This document shows positions 1 through 9,190 of a stretch of 64,000 bases of DNA, piece after piece. The translations under genes were made by a program, and so were the position numbers. The DNA is taken from positions 6,874,230-6,938,229 of the forward strand of contig CM030932.1 of the NCBI GenBank assembly GCA_018136815.1, read 5' to 3'. Source of the DNA: Isochrysis galbana (lineage: Eukaryota > Haptophyta > Isochrysidales > Isochrysidaceae). The notes under the pieces were generated by a model. That model had not been told where the DNA came from. It saw nothing but the letters and a program-made list of their open reading frames with translations, and ran no database searches. The stretch's first letter is position 1; the number at the start of each line of letters is the position of its first letter.

Positions 1-207
1 GTTGTAGTCTGACCAAGTGCGTGTGGCCTTGTTCTTGGTCTCTTGGATAAGGAGGATTGTGTGGGTGTTACCCGCGTCGACAGCGGGCACAGGCTTGGCA
101 CGGGCGTTTTGCATGACTACTCTCGGCTTCTTCCGACCGCCAGCCGCCGTCTTGCGCGTTTCCGCCATCTTCTTGGCGATTGTCGTCGTAGGCTTACGTG
201 GCGCCAT
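1..207 (-). CDS. ERH: Enhancer of rudimentary homolog (ERH)-like, 3' end beyond window
   Basis: Reading the minus strand from the ATG at 207 gives 69 open codons to the window edge. Residues from about 49 read HTILLIQETKNKATRTWSDY, which aligns with the N-terminus of ERH (HTILLVQPTK...RTYADY), a small conserved nuclear cofactor of mRNA processing and transcription. ERH normally begins MSHTILL. Here about 48 basic residues rich in Lys, Arg, Thr and Ala precede that block, so either the protein has a charged N-terminal extension or part of it is a transcribed leader. The C-terminal two thirds lie outside the window. Identification rests on about 20 residues. Confidence 0.72.
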   Translation of the reverse strand, partial: MAPRKPTTTIAKKMAETRKTAAGGRKKPRVVMQNARAKPVPAVDAGNTHTILLIQETKNKATRTWSDYN

Positions 208-532
208 AGCGCGCGGTGGGCGGAGCGGCGCAGACTTCGATGGGCGGGAAATATAGAAATACGAGAAAATTAGTTTTATGTTTTTCCGCGCGGCTGTCTA
301 GGTCTCGAAAGAGGACCCCCGGTTTTTCTTCGCTTATCTCTCATATCATAACCCATACTGAGCTTATTTTGGCCGCCTTTCGCCCATTGCAGCTAGTGCC
401 CTCCGCACCCTAATCGTGAGTGACCGGGCTACCTGGTACCAAGGCCAGGTGTGCCTATGGGGGAGGGGGAGGCTTTGGGTCTGAGTCTGAGTCGGCAGTG
501 AGCAATGCGGTCAAGCCCTACATGCCATGAGC
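208..532. other. Intergenic, no gene seen
   Basis: Upstream flank of the ERH-like gene. No convincing reading frame on either strand; it probably holds the promoter of that gene. Confidence 0.4.
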
Positions 533-600
533 CATGAGGCATGGCAGGGGGGTGGGTGGTTCCTTCTCCATAGCAGGGAGGAGTGAAGAGAGGGAGGGTC
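533..600 (-). repeat. Fragment of the SINE-like repeat, cut by the assembly gap
   Basis: The reverse complement matches the early part of the 757-bp repeat found at 1642-2398 (the CTCC-rich stretch around CCATGGGGGAGGAACCACCC). It runs into the N block, so its extent is unknown. A repeat here is a likely cause of the gap. Confidence 0.6.
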
Positions 601-700
601 NNNNNNNNNNNNNNNNNNNNNNNNNNNNNNNNNNNNNNNNNNNNNNNNNNNNNNNNNNNNNNNNNNNNNNNNNNNNNNNNNNNNNNNNNNNNNNNNNNNN
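601..700. other. Assembly gap (100 N)
   Basis: Exactly 100 undetermined bases, the usual placeholder for a gap of unknown size. It removes the 5' part of the glycerol-3-phosphate dehydrogenase gene. Confidence 0.99.
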
Positions 701-1061
701 GAGAGCTGCGGGCTTGCCGACCTCGTAACCACCTGTTTCGGAGGTGCGTCTTTTGCCCATGCATCAGGGGAGGCGTGAACAGGGGGGGGGGGGGGGGGGG
801 GCTTGCATCTGATTTCTGCGTCCATTCATTTGATCAGGTCGCAATCGCGCATGCGCCGAGGCTTTCGCCAAGGGCGAGGGCTCGTGGGAAGAGATTGAGA
901 AGTCTAAGCTCAATGGCCAAAAGCTCCAAGGCACCATCACGTCCAAGGATGTGATGACAGTACTCAAGCACAAGAAGCTGGAGGCCGAGTTCCCGCTGTT
1001 CACGCGCATCCACGAAATCGCCTTCGAAGGCAAGGACCCGAAGACGATTGTCGAGCTCTGA
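701..1061 (+). CDS. NAD-dependent glycerol-3-phosphate dehydrogenase, C-terminal part
   Basis: Two exons can be read: 701-743 and 838-1061, with a GT-AG intron 744-837 that contains a long G run. The first exon encodes ESCGLADLVTTCFG; the second completes GGRNRACAEAF and continues to LNGQKLQGTIT and FPLFTRIHEIAF before TGA at 1059-1061. These are the conserved C-terminal blocks of eukaryotic GPD1-type enzymes, which reduce dihydroxyacetone phosphate to glycerol 3-phosphate (glycerol and lipid synthesis, osmotic balance). The N-terminal Rossmann domain is hidden in or before the gap, so completeness cannot be judged. Confidence 0.88.
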
Positions 1062-1624
1062 GCGAACGACTGCGCTCCTAGCGATATCAATGGATAAAAA
1101 CCATCATACAGCACCATGGAAATTTCTTGCAATATGTTTTGCGGGCGTGATGCTGTCGGCGTGGGTCCTGACGATATATTCTCTGTCCGCACACTTCCTT
1201 CCTGAAGAGCGCCGATGCTCAGTGAGGCCGTGACAAATGTGCTGACCATACTGATGGGCAACTCATGTGTCTCATCGCCATGCATCGGCGACGGTTACCA
1301 CTCCCACTACTCCCCCAATAGGTCGCAGCAAGCAATATCTCCTCGACGAGTCCACTGGCCTTAGCTTTAGGTTCTTGGAGAGCCGCGGTGGTCGTTCGTG
1401 CCCTATGATTGACCCCGTTCCATCTGTGTGTGTGTGGTCATCGTATTCTGCTATTTCTCGCGTAGTCAATGCAGTTGTTTAAGGTGCCAAACAAAATTCC
1501 GGGGGGTGGGGAGGGGGGGGCCGTTGTGACGCGTCTAAATGTCAAATCATCGCACAGAGTCGTTGTTGAGCTAACGCAGTTGGGTGGATTTTGTGCAATT
1601 ATCTTCAAAAAAAAAAGGGTCAAC
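1062..1624. other. 3' flank of the dehydrogenase gene, no gene seen
   Basis: No supported frame. The end (1621-1641) reads CAACTATCGG and onward; it is the left part of a retroelement head that continues at 2416, the SINE copy at 1642-2398 having landed inside it. Confidence 0.5.
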
Positions 1625-1641
1625 TATCGGTATCGGTAAGA

Positions 1642-2398
1642 CAACTAAGTTTATACTTGGTTGACCCATGGGGGGGCACGAGCCCCCCCCTCTCTCCACT
1701 CCTCCCCTGCCATGGGGGAGGAACCACCCATCCTCCTGGCATGCCTGATGGCTTGCCAGGAGGCCACTGCCCTACTGACCCACTCCCTTCCCCACAGGCT
1801 CGCCTCATTCGCCCATCCTGGCCCCTCGTGACCAGCCCATTGCTCCAACCTCCCCTCCCCCCTTGGTCGACAGGCAGACAGGTGCAGCGTGGGGGCCCCT
1901 GAGGCTCGAGAGCGCCAGCGAGGGAGAGGCAGGGGAGGCCAGGGCCCAGCCCCAACCTCCTCTGCCCCCTGAGCTGGCCTCCAGGAGCCTCCAGGGGTCG
2001 CCAGAGGGCAGCTGGAGGCCTGCCGCAGGCGCGCCATCGCGCGTGCCGCAGGAGAGGGGAGAGAGGGCGCGGAGAAGGGGGTGGGCGGAGCGAGAGCTCC
2101 GCTCACCGAAAAATTGGTAAGTCCCGCTCCTGTTTACAGGATAAGTCGGGATTGAAGCCGCCGCCCACTCGGAGACACGGGAGGAAGGGGGGGAAAGATC
2201 ACCGGGGGGTGGCGCGGGCCACCGGACCATATCTAAGCCCTTCACCCCTATCCCCCTAGTAGTGCACGGGGGGAGCCGCCTGATGGCGGGGGGAGAAGGG
2301 CCGAGGAGTGGGGGTGTAGAAAGTATGCTACGTACTATGTGTAGTAGGTAGTGGTTCCATTCGCCGCGAGTGCGGTAAGAATATTAGAAGGTTTTTTT
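1642..2398 (+). mobile_element. SINE-like element, copy A (757 bp, T-tailed)
   Basis: Flanked by a perfect 17-bp target-site duplication, TATCGGTATCGGTAAGA, at 1625-1641 and 2399-2415. The element begins with a palindromic head (CAACTAAGTTTATACTTG...), passes through a C-rich stretch and GA-rich body, and ends GAATATTAGAAGG followed by a T run. No inverted ends and no coding frame. A long duplication plus homopolymer tail is the signature of target-primed reverse transcription, so this is a non-autonomous retroelement. The body carries two adjacent hairpins around 2104-2156, one with CCTGTTTACAGG as its inner stem. No clear A/B-box pair was recognised. Confidence 0.85.
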
Positions 2399-2415
2399 TA
2401 TCGGTATCGGTAAGA

Positions 2416-2753
2416 GCGATAGGGTCATGGAGCGCGCGCCGGCTCCCCTCCTCTCCTGCCGCACGGGGCGTATGTGAGCCGAATTGGGCTGACCCATAGG
2501 GTCTGAGGGCAATGAGGAGGGAGCCGAGCCGGCGGCAGGCGCGGCGGTAGGAACGACTTCGGAGACGCTGACGGGCTGAAGCCCGTCAGCAGAGGAAGGC
2601 GGGCTTGGGCGAGGGCGAGGACGGCGGCGAGAGCGACATCGAGCGAGCGGCGAGAGGCGAGGGCGAGGGTGAGCGAGGGGAGGACTGTGATGGCAAGGTC
2701 GAGTTCCGTCGAAAATAGGACATAACTCAAGTTGAGCCATCAAATGTCCATAG
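2416..2753 (+). mobile_element. Retroelement fragment sharing the LINE 5' head
   Basis: If copy A and one of its duplications are removed, 1621-1641 joins 2416 onward to read CAACTATCGGTATCGG...GCGATAGGGTCATGGAG. This matches the 5' end of the LINE at 37911-37875 on the minus strand (CAACTATCGTTATAACGATA then GGGTCATGGAGCGCGCC). Beyond about 40 bp similarity to the LINE is lost. The right end (2703-2753) carries a second motif, GTTCCGTC...ATCAAATGTCCATAGT, also seen at 17607-17665 and 34022-34075. No intact frame is supported. Confidence 0.5.
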
Positions 2754-2754
2754 T

Positions 2755-3103
2755 CAACTAAGTTTATACTTGGTTGACCCAGGGGGGGGCACGAGCCCCT
2801 CCCTCTCTCCACTCCTCCCCTGCCATGGGGGAGGAGCCACCCATCCTCCTAGCCTCCGGGCATGCCTGATGGCTTGCCAGGAGGAGACTGCCCTACTCAC
2901 CCACTTCCTTCCCCACAGGCTCGCCCCATTCGCCATTCGCCCATCCTGGATCCTGGCCTGTCGTGGCCAGCCCATTGCTCCAACCCCCCCTCCCCCCCTG
3001 GTTGACAAGCAGACAGGTGCAGCGTGGGGGCCCCAGAGGCTCTGGAGCGTCAGCGAGGGAGAGGCAGGGCGGAGGCCAGGGCCCAGCCCCAGCCTCCTCT
3101 GCC
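2755..3103 (+). mobile_element. SINE-like element, copy B (3'-truncated)
   Basis: Matches the first ~350 bp of copy A from the CAACTAAGTTTATACTTG head to CAGCCTCCTCTGCC, then diverges. Loss of the 3' end rather than the 5' end is unusual for a retroposed copy and suggests later deletion or recombination. No duplication was found. Confidence 0.8.
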
Positions 3104-3476
3104 GAGGGGGTTATTGTTCGGAGGCGGGAGGCGGCTGGCGGGGCAGGTAGGGGGGACCCTGCGGAATCCTTGGACACCCAGGGAAGGTGGGAAATAGTGG
3201 TTTAAAAGAGTGAGTGACCGGGCTTAAGATCAAACAAAACCCTGGTTGCTCACTGGGCCCAACCAATCGATGGTGCCACTTCGCCGGTAATACCCCATAG
3301 CTGCGAGCACAGCGAGAATATTGAGAGTTATTTCACAACATTCAGTCTACTCAGCGTCGCGGTAAGACATTCTTTCTACAAGATCGCCATGTTATACATC
3401 AACTTGACACGTTGTAGTTGTAGTGCGGAGAGTGCGCCTAACTAAAGCAAGCACCAAGCTAAAGAAAACGCTATGT
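3104..3476. other. Intergenic, no gene seen
   Basis: No supported frame. The right part is the 3' flank of the minus-strand EF-hand gene. Confidence 0.4.
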
Positions 3477-3986
3477 CTACGTCAAGTTGATGGTGAGTCT
3501 GGCGTAGAAGTCGGTACCCTCAAGCACTTTGACAAACTCATCGTAGCCGAGAAAACCATCCCTGTCTGTGTCGGCCTCTTCCAAAGTCTTCTGGACTATG
3601 CTCTGCAACACTTTATCATCGAGCGCCTGCTCTGATCCCGCAGGAGGAGTCAGACTTTTTAAAAGCTGCAAGAGGTCGCTTGGTCCGATGACACCATCCT
3701 CGTCGTCATCGAACGCCTTGAAAGCAAATTTCAGCTTCGTATCGCGCCTTGCTTCTGGAGCGAATACTGCCATGCTGAGGACAAAGTCCTTGAACGATAT
3801 TCGCTCCCCTTTTTTTGCTTTTTCGGACGTGAGCGCCTTTATGAGTTGGTGGCCAATGGGGTTGTACTTGAGTTGAGGCAAGGCGCCCATCTGCTCCGGA
3901 GTCAGGCCTTTTCGATCGGTATCGAGCGCAATATATTCCTTCCACAGCAGCCCCACTTCTCTCTCTGAGACTGCAAGAGTGTGCAA
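3477..3986 (-). CDS. Calcineurin B-like EF-hand protein (first exon not placed)
   Basis: About 169 residues ending TDFYARLTINLT, stop TAG at 3477-3479. Order and wording follow the calcineurin regulatory subunit: LWKEYIALDTDRKGLTPEQM (first, degenerate hand), LPQLKYNPIGHQLI (compare LPELQQNPLV), a second degenerate hand, then two good calcium loops, DDDEDGVIGPSD and DTDRDGFLGYDE. Calcineurin B binds calcium and activates the phosphatase catalytic subunit. No ATG is available where the frame opens; TTGCAG before TCTCAGAGAG is a good 3' splice site, so the start, including any MG myristoylation signal, probably lies on an upstream exon I could not place. A CIB- or SOS3-like relative is possible. 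Confidence 0.72.
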   Translation of the reverse strand: MHTLAVSEREVGLLWKEYIALDTDRKGLTPEQMGALPQLKYNPIGHQLIKALTSEKAKKGERISFKDFVLSMAVFAPEARRDTKLKFAFKAFDDDEDGVIGPSDLLQLLKSLTPPAGSEQALDDKVLQSIVQKTLEEADTDRDGFLGYDEFVKVLEGTDFYARLTINLT

Positions 3987-4501
3987 GCAGTTGTGCCTTA
4001 GAGGGAGGTTGCAGCACCAGCGCTTGATGCCACTGCGCTCACAAGGTCAGAGTCGGCAAGCAGTGGCGCGCGCTGCCGGGATCGGCGTACATGGGGTTCG
4101 GACGGTCAGCTCGTCCGCATCCGCGTTGGTCAGCCTGTGCGACGTCGCCTCCATCCTTGGACGCACTGTCCAAGAAGTTCGGTGCGGGGCACCTTGCCTG
4201 GTGCTGCCCGGTCGACCAAGCGGTGCTGAGAGTTTTTTTCTATTTTTGTAAAGTTGAAGGTGCAGCAAGCCGCGTTCAGGAGTTTTGAAAATCTGATGAT
4301 TGTTATTACTCATACTCCTAGGAGTGCTTGAGTGATTTTGTACTACTATTTTTTTGGTTGGAGGGATGCGGATGGGCGGTGGGCGGCGGCCGAGAAGGGG
4401 CGGAAGGGGGTGAGAGGAGAGAGGTTTAGGAGGGGAAGGGGGGAAGAGGGGGGGGGGGGGGGGGGGGGGGGGGGCAGGGGGGCCGAGGAGAGGCGAGCGC
4501 G

Positions 4502-5357
4502 ATGAGCGGCGCCGAGGCCGGCGCGGTGTCTCCGGCGGAGCTGGCAGCGGGCGTACCTGCTCACGAGCCAGCGGCGCACGAGGCGGTTGTGCAAGTGGCA
4601 CCTGCCCAGCAGCCACCGGCCCCGACCGCACCGCCGCCAAGCCAGAAGCCAGCGCAGGAGGACGACTCCAGGCCGTGGGCGCTCCGGCTGGGTGAGCAAG
4701 CGAGCCCCCCTCTGCCCCTTACCCGTCCACCTCACCTGTGCTTCACTCAGGAGTGGCCTTGCACAGGTGAGTACTTGCAACGGAGAGCAGCAGGCGAGTC
4801 GGAGTCTAAAGAGGTCGAGCCATGGGCGGTACGCCTGGGGACGTATCTGAGCAAGAAGAAACCTGGGCCTTGGTCACTCATTGCGAACGAGAAGCCTCAG
4901 GACCCGCTGGTAAGATGCTCGCGATCACCTAAGGAATGGATGATCTTCACCGAGCACGCAAAATTGGCTTTACTATGCTGACCCCCTCCCACCCCCTCAA
5001 TCATCATAGGCGCTACGTCTAGGGACCTTTTTGAGTGAGACCAAGCCTCTTAAGTTTCTACACCTAGGCGACAAGGAGTCCAGCGAAGATGCCGCTGTTA
5101 AGGGCGAGCCTCTAGTATTGAAACTGGGAAATTATCTCAATGGCACGGCGAAGACTAAGGGAACTCAGGCCTCGACATGTGCATCGCCACCTGTGGCCGA
5201 GGCTCTCGAAGGGCTGGTGACAACGGAGTCTCCAACGGCAATGAGCTTGGTAGGACCCATAGAGGATGTAGCAGAAGTGCCACTGAAGCCACCATCAAGC
5301 GAGATAGAGATGTCCACCAATCAACGCACAGCTGCAGCGCTGGTTTCAAGTGATTGA
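4502..5357 (+). CDS. Four-repeat protein (PWALRLGxYL motif), function unknown
   Basis: Three exons, 4502-4691, 4767-4909 and 5010-5357, give a 226-aa protein; both introns are GT-AG and short (75 and 100 bp). I chose the first acceptor (GCACAG at 4766) because it joins RLG to EYL and restores the repeat. The motif occurs four times: PWALRLGEYL, PWAVRLGTYL, PLALRLGTFL and PLVLKLGNYL, and both introns fall at or next to a repeat, which suggests growth by exon duplication. The N-terminal 60 residues are Ala/Pro-rich; the C-terminal 90 are acidic and low in structure. No signal peptide or membrane segment. I do not recognise a family. Confidence 0.55.
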
Positions 5358-5603
5358 TGGAACAAATCTTCCGCCGACGTCTTCATCAAGGGTAAATTCC
5401 GTGTTTGTGAAATGGCCATCATAATAAACTCGGATACCCTTGTATGGGTGCCACCTCATGCTAGAGAACAATCGGCCGGATCCTACTTGCATTTCCAGAA
5501 GCTCCTCAGCTTTCGGCTCGATTGGCGAGAGAATCGTGTGCTGGATCCCATGTTCCGCAGCCAAGACTTCAAGCTCTTTATTGGTCCTTTTGGCAAGCTC
5601 TGA
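5346..5603 (-). CDS. Unidentified protein, 3' exon
   Basis: A minus-strand frame of about 84 codons, ending in TGA at 5346-5348 and preceded by a usable acceptor (CATCAG). It reads ELAKRTNKELEVLAAEHGIQ... and ends GGRFVPSIT, with a mixed, globular-looking composition (LFSSMRWHPYKGIRVYYDGH). Its end overlaps the end of the plus-strand four-repeat gene by 12 bp, tail to tail. Upstream exons could not be placed and I recognise no family. Confidence 0.35.
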   Translation of the reverse strand, partial: SELAKRTNKELEVLAAEHGIQHTILSPIEPKAEELLEMQVGSGRLFSSMRWHPYKGIRVYYDGHFTNTEFTLDEDVGGRFVPSIT

Positions 5604-6482
5604 TGAGGGTGGCCTCCCTGTTCAATTTTGCCATGCCTTCAAAAATGAAAATGCATCGTTCGCTTTCCCTGCCATGCAGGCAGGTACATGCAACGCTAGT
5701 CCCTGATGATGTTTCGTCAAAGTAAGATTAGTGATCGGGGGCTAGGACCGCCCTCGGCATACTTTTTACATTTGTGTGAGATTAGAGAATCGGTGGTTGT
5801 TGGTTTGTATGTAGGGTGTCGCAGGTGTCAGCAGCCTCCCTCAATGGTGGGTGATTGATGAATGTGGACTGAGGACCCCTTGCACCTGCTGCCTACCCCT
5901 TGCAGCTGCTGCCTAGTCTTGGCCTTTTAAATATTGTTCCAAAAATTTTGCTTCCACCATCGAAATCTATTGTTCCAAAAATCTTCGCCAAGAAATGGTG
6001 CGATTCTCCCCCCCTCTCCCCCCCTCCGTCACGCGCACTCACGCTCCACCCGTAAAGATTTTGCGGTCGTGCCCGTGGGAGTTAATATCTAAGCTGCATT
6101 TGGCATTTGATTCCCGCCCGATGCAGCGTCGTGTCGGGCTGCCGACAGTCCGACCGCCGACCGCCCCCCGACCCTCTGGCGTCATTGCCTGCGCAGCCCA
6201 CCCAGCTCTTCACAGCGCGCGCACGCGGCTACCCAGGCTACCAGAGGCACAACCCCGACCATCCCGACCCGCCTCTCGCAGGATTCGCCCTCTCTCGAAC
6301 TCGGCATCGAGAACTAGGATCGGCTCACCGATGCGGCCGTCCAAGCGTGGCTGACGAGCCTCGGCGTTGAGGCTGCCCTCGCGGCCCTCCTCTCTCTGAC
6401 TGTGCTGCCAGTTCCGGCGCTGATCGATAAAAATATTCTTGAAAAAGTCCGCTAAGCTATTGTCTACACTCGCTCCTCCGAG
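5604..6482. other. No supported gene
   Basis: Upstream flank of the minus-strand exon, then C-rich DNA. Around 6325-6460 the plus strand reads DRLTDAAVQAWLTSLGVEAA, loosely like a SAM-domain start, but no start or partner exon was found. Confidence 0.3.
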
Positions 6483-6640
6483 ACCCCGCTGCCATCGCCC
6501 TTGCCTCCTCCACACCCTCCTTCCCGCCCCCCCCCTATTTTCCTTGTTCTTGTTCTTCGGTTTCGGGGGGTCGGCCCACGTGCACTACGTTGGGCCTAGC
6601 GTTGGGAGGGGGGTGAGACGGGCCTGTTGAGGCTTCTTCG
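6483..6640 (-). repeat. LINE 3'-UTR remnant
   Basis: On the minus strand this matches the 3' untranslated region of the LINE at 34440-34630: a block like GGCCTGCCCGGACCCC, then TAGTGTACC, then CGAAACCGAAG and a purine-rich run to AAGGGCGATGGC. Diverged but colinear over more than 100 bp. Confidence 0.55.
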
Positions 6641-6807
6641 ATGTAGTAATGGTACTAATGCTCAGTTATATTATTATCTATATAGGGCCGCTGTGAGACT
6701 GCCCAGCGGCCAGCGGGTCGTCGAACACCGGCATGCCACATGCCACAAATGGCACCTAGCACCTAGCCCAGCCGACAGCTGGAGACCTTCTCACCGGCGA
6801 CAAGCGA

Positions 6808-7525
6808 CAAGTTGCCACCCGTCGCCTCGCGCCACCGTATCACCGTATCCCTGCACAACCATGCTAGCTCTATAGGCTATCACCTGCACAACCATGCTGT
6901 ACCCCTAGTAAAGTAGCTAGCACAACCTTGTGCCAGTGGGCGGAAACATGATAGGGAAGGGTTAAGGTATTTGTTACCCCCCAGGAGCCAACGCCCCCCG
7001 ATAGCTATCGGGGGCCCCCGATAGCTATTAGGGGGAAATTTTCTCCCGATCGCCAACAGCCCCCCCGAGAGCTACCGGGGGGCCGAGAAACTCCCCCGAG
7101 AGCTATCGGGGGATAGCTCCTGGGGGGTGCCGTAAGCGGACCCCCCGATAGCTATCGGGGGATTTCCAAGTTGCCACCCGTCGCCTCGCGCCACCGTATC
7201 ACCGTATCCCTGCACAACCATGCTAGCTCTATAGGCTATCACCTGCACAACCATGCTGTACCCCTAGTAAAGTAGCTAGCACAACCTTGTGCCAGTGGGC
7301 GGAAACATGATAGGGAAGGGTTAAGGTATTTGTTACCCCCCAGGAGCCAACGCCCCCCGATAGCTATCGGGGGCCCCCGATAGCTATCGGGGGGAAATTT
7401 TCTCCCGATCGCCAACAGCCCCCCCGAGAGCTACCGGGGGGCCGAGAAACTCCCCCGAGAGCTATCGGGGGATAGCTCCTGGGGGGTGCCGTAAGCGGAC
7501 CCCCCGATAGCTATCGGGGGAAGAG
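6808..7525. repeat. Tandem duplication, two 359-bp units
   Basis: 6808-7166 and 7167-7525 are nearly identical; each starts CAAGTTGCCACCCGTCG and ends in CCCCCGATAGCTATCGGGGG. Each unit joins ordinary flank to the left inverted end of the element at 7331-9098, so the duplication copied an insertion boundary and therefore post-dates the insertion. Confidence 0.9.
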
Positions 7526-7639
7526 GAAATCCCCCGATAGCTAACGGGGGGTTCCTCCTCTCTTTGGCTCGCTCTCCTTCTCTCTCTCTTCCCCCCTCCT
7601 ATCCTCTGTTCTCCTTTCTCCTCTTTTCTCTGTTCTCTT

Positions 7640-8395
7640 TCTCCCCCGTAAAAAAATAGTTTTTAAAACATAGAGTATCTAACAGCTAACAGTTTTAGAA
7701 ATGACATAAAGTTACTAGGATTAATATTAAAATATAATATATAAGTAAAATATGGTAATTAAATTAAAGATTATTAAAGACGTGATATAAAAATAGTAAA
7801 ATTAAAAAATCTAACCAAAAATTCAAGTAAAATTAAATATCGGTCATTTTGATCTCGTAAAGTTAAATATTAATATTAAGAATATTTAAAACAAATAAAA
7901 ACCACAAAAAAACAAATAAAATTTACTTTTATGTGTTTATTCAAACGATGCTATGACTATAAGTCTTCATTTTAAACTAAGGTTTACTAAGATAATTACT
8001 ATCAAGTTATAATTTTTAATTCAACATTTTTAAGGATCAAATTTATTGTCACTGAATAATAATTTTATTACTACTACTTCACTAAACTTTAATTTGAGTG
8101 ATTCATTGAAAAGTGTATTTTCGTAAAAAATGTTATAATAAATTATAATTAATTAATTAAAAATATCCATACGCTAATTCCGTTTTTGATTTTTATTCGA
8201 ATAATTCATTGAAAAGTATATTTTCGTAAAAATATTATAATAAATTATATTTAATTAGCTCATTCCGTTTTTGATATTTAATTATTTATTATATGAATAA
8301 TTAATTGAAAAGTATATTTTCATAAAAATATTATATTTATATTTAATTGATTAAAATTATTTCTACGATCATTCCTTTTTTATTTTAACAGCATA
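7640..8395. repeat. AT-rich core with three degenerate ~95-bp repeats
   Basis: Base composition changes abruptly to A+T-rich inside the inverted-end element, unlike anything else in the window. Three diverged repeats start near 8100, 8205 and 8295, each with TTGAAAAGT(G/A)TATTTTC(G/A)TAAA followed by TTATAATAAATTATA or close relatives. No open frame. It may be organelle-derived filler or a transposon core. Confidence 0.75.
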
Positions 8396-8419
8396 AACTC
8401 CCTCTCTTCTCTCTGCCCC

Positions 8420-8815
<396 letters not shown>

Positions 8816-9190
8816 CGCCTGGGGGCTCGAGGACGGCCCCCCGATAGCTACTGGGGGCCGTCGTTTCCCCCCGATAGCAAACGGGGGCAGTCTTTCGCCC
8901 CCGATAGCAAACGGGGGCCCGCCTTAAAACGCGATAGCTCCCCGGGGCATGTAAAATCCCCCGATAGCTCTCGGGAGATTTTCTCGGTCCCCCGGTAGCT
9001 CTCGGGGGGGCTGTTGGCGATCGGGAGAAAATTTCCCCCCGATAGCTATCGGGGGCCCCCGATAGCTATCGGGGGGCGTTGGCTCCTGGGGGGTAACATA
9101 TTCACTGTTAGCTAGTTTTCTCTGCTGTAAACGAAATTTGGCACGAGTTTCCGCCCGCCCGCCTGCCCGCCCCCTCCTCTTAGCCCTTTA

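Noticed and set aside
2115..2140. A mini-intron (GTAAGT...TTTACAG) inside the SINE-like element
   Set aside because: Only ~23 bases between the sites, too short for a spliceosomal intron. The conserved bases are better explained by the hairpin.
1642..2398. Several 100-170-codon frames inside each SINE-like copy on both strands
   Set aside because: They differ between copies, have no start context and follow the GC-rich composition; the element is non-coding.
6325..6465. A SAM-domain exon
   Set aside because: The resemblance is limited to ~20 residues, with no start, stop or partner exon.
6960..7560. A CRISPR array, because of repeated palindromic CCCCCGATAGCTATCGGGGG units
   Set aside because: No regular spacer length, eukaryotic context, and the units form the inverted ends of a transposon-like element.
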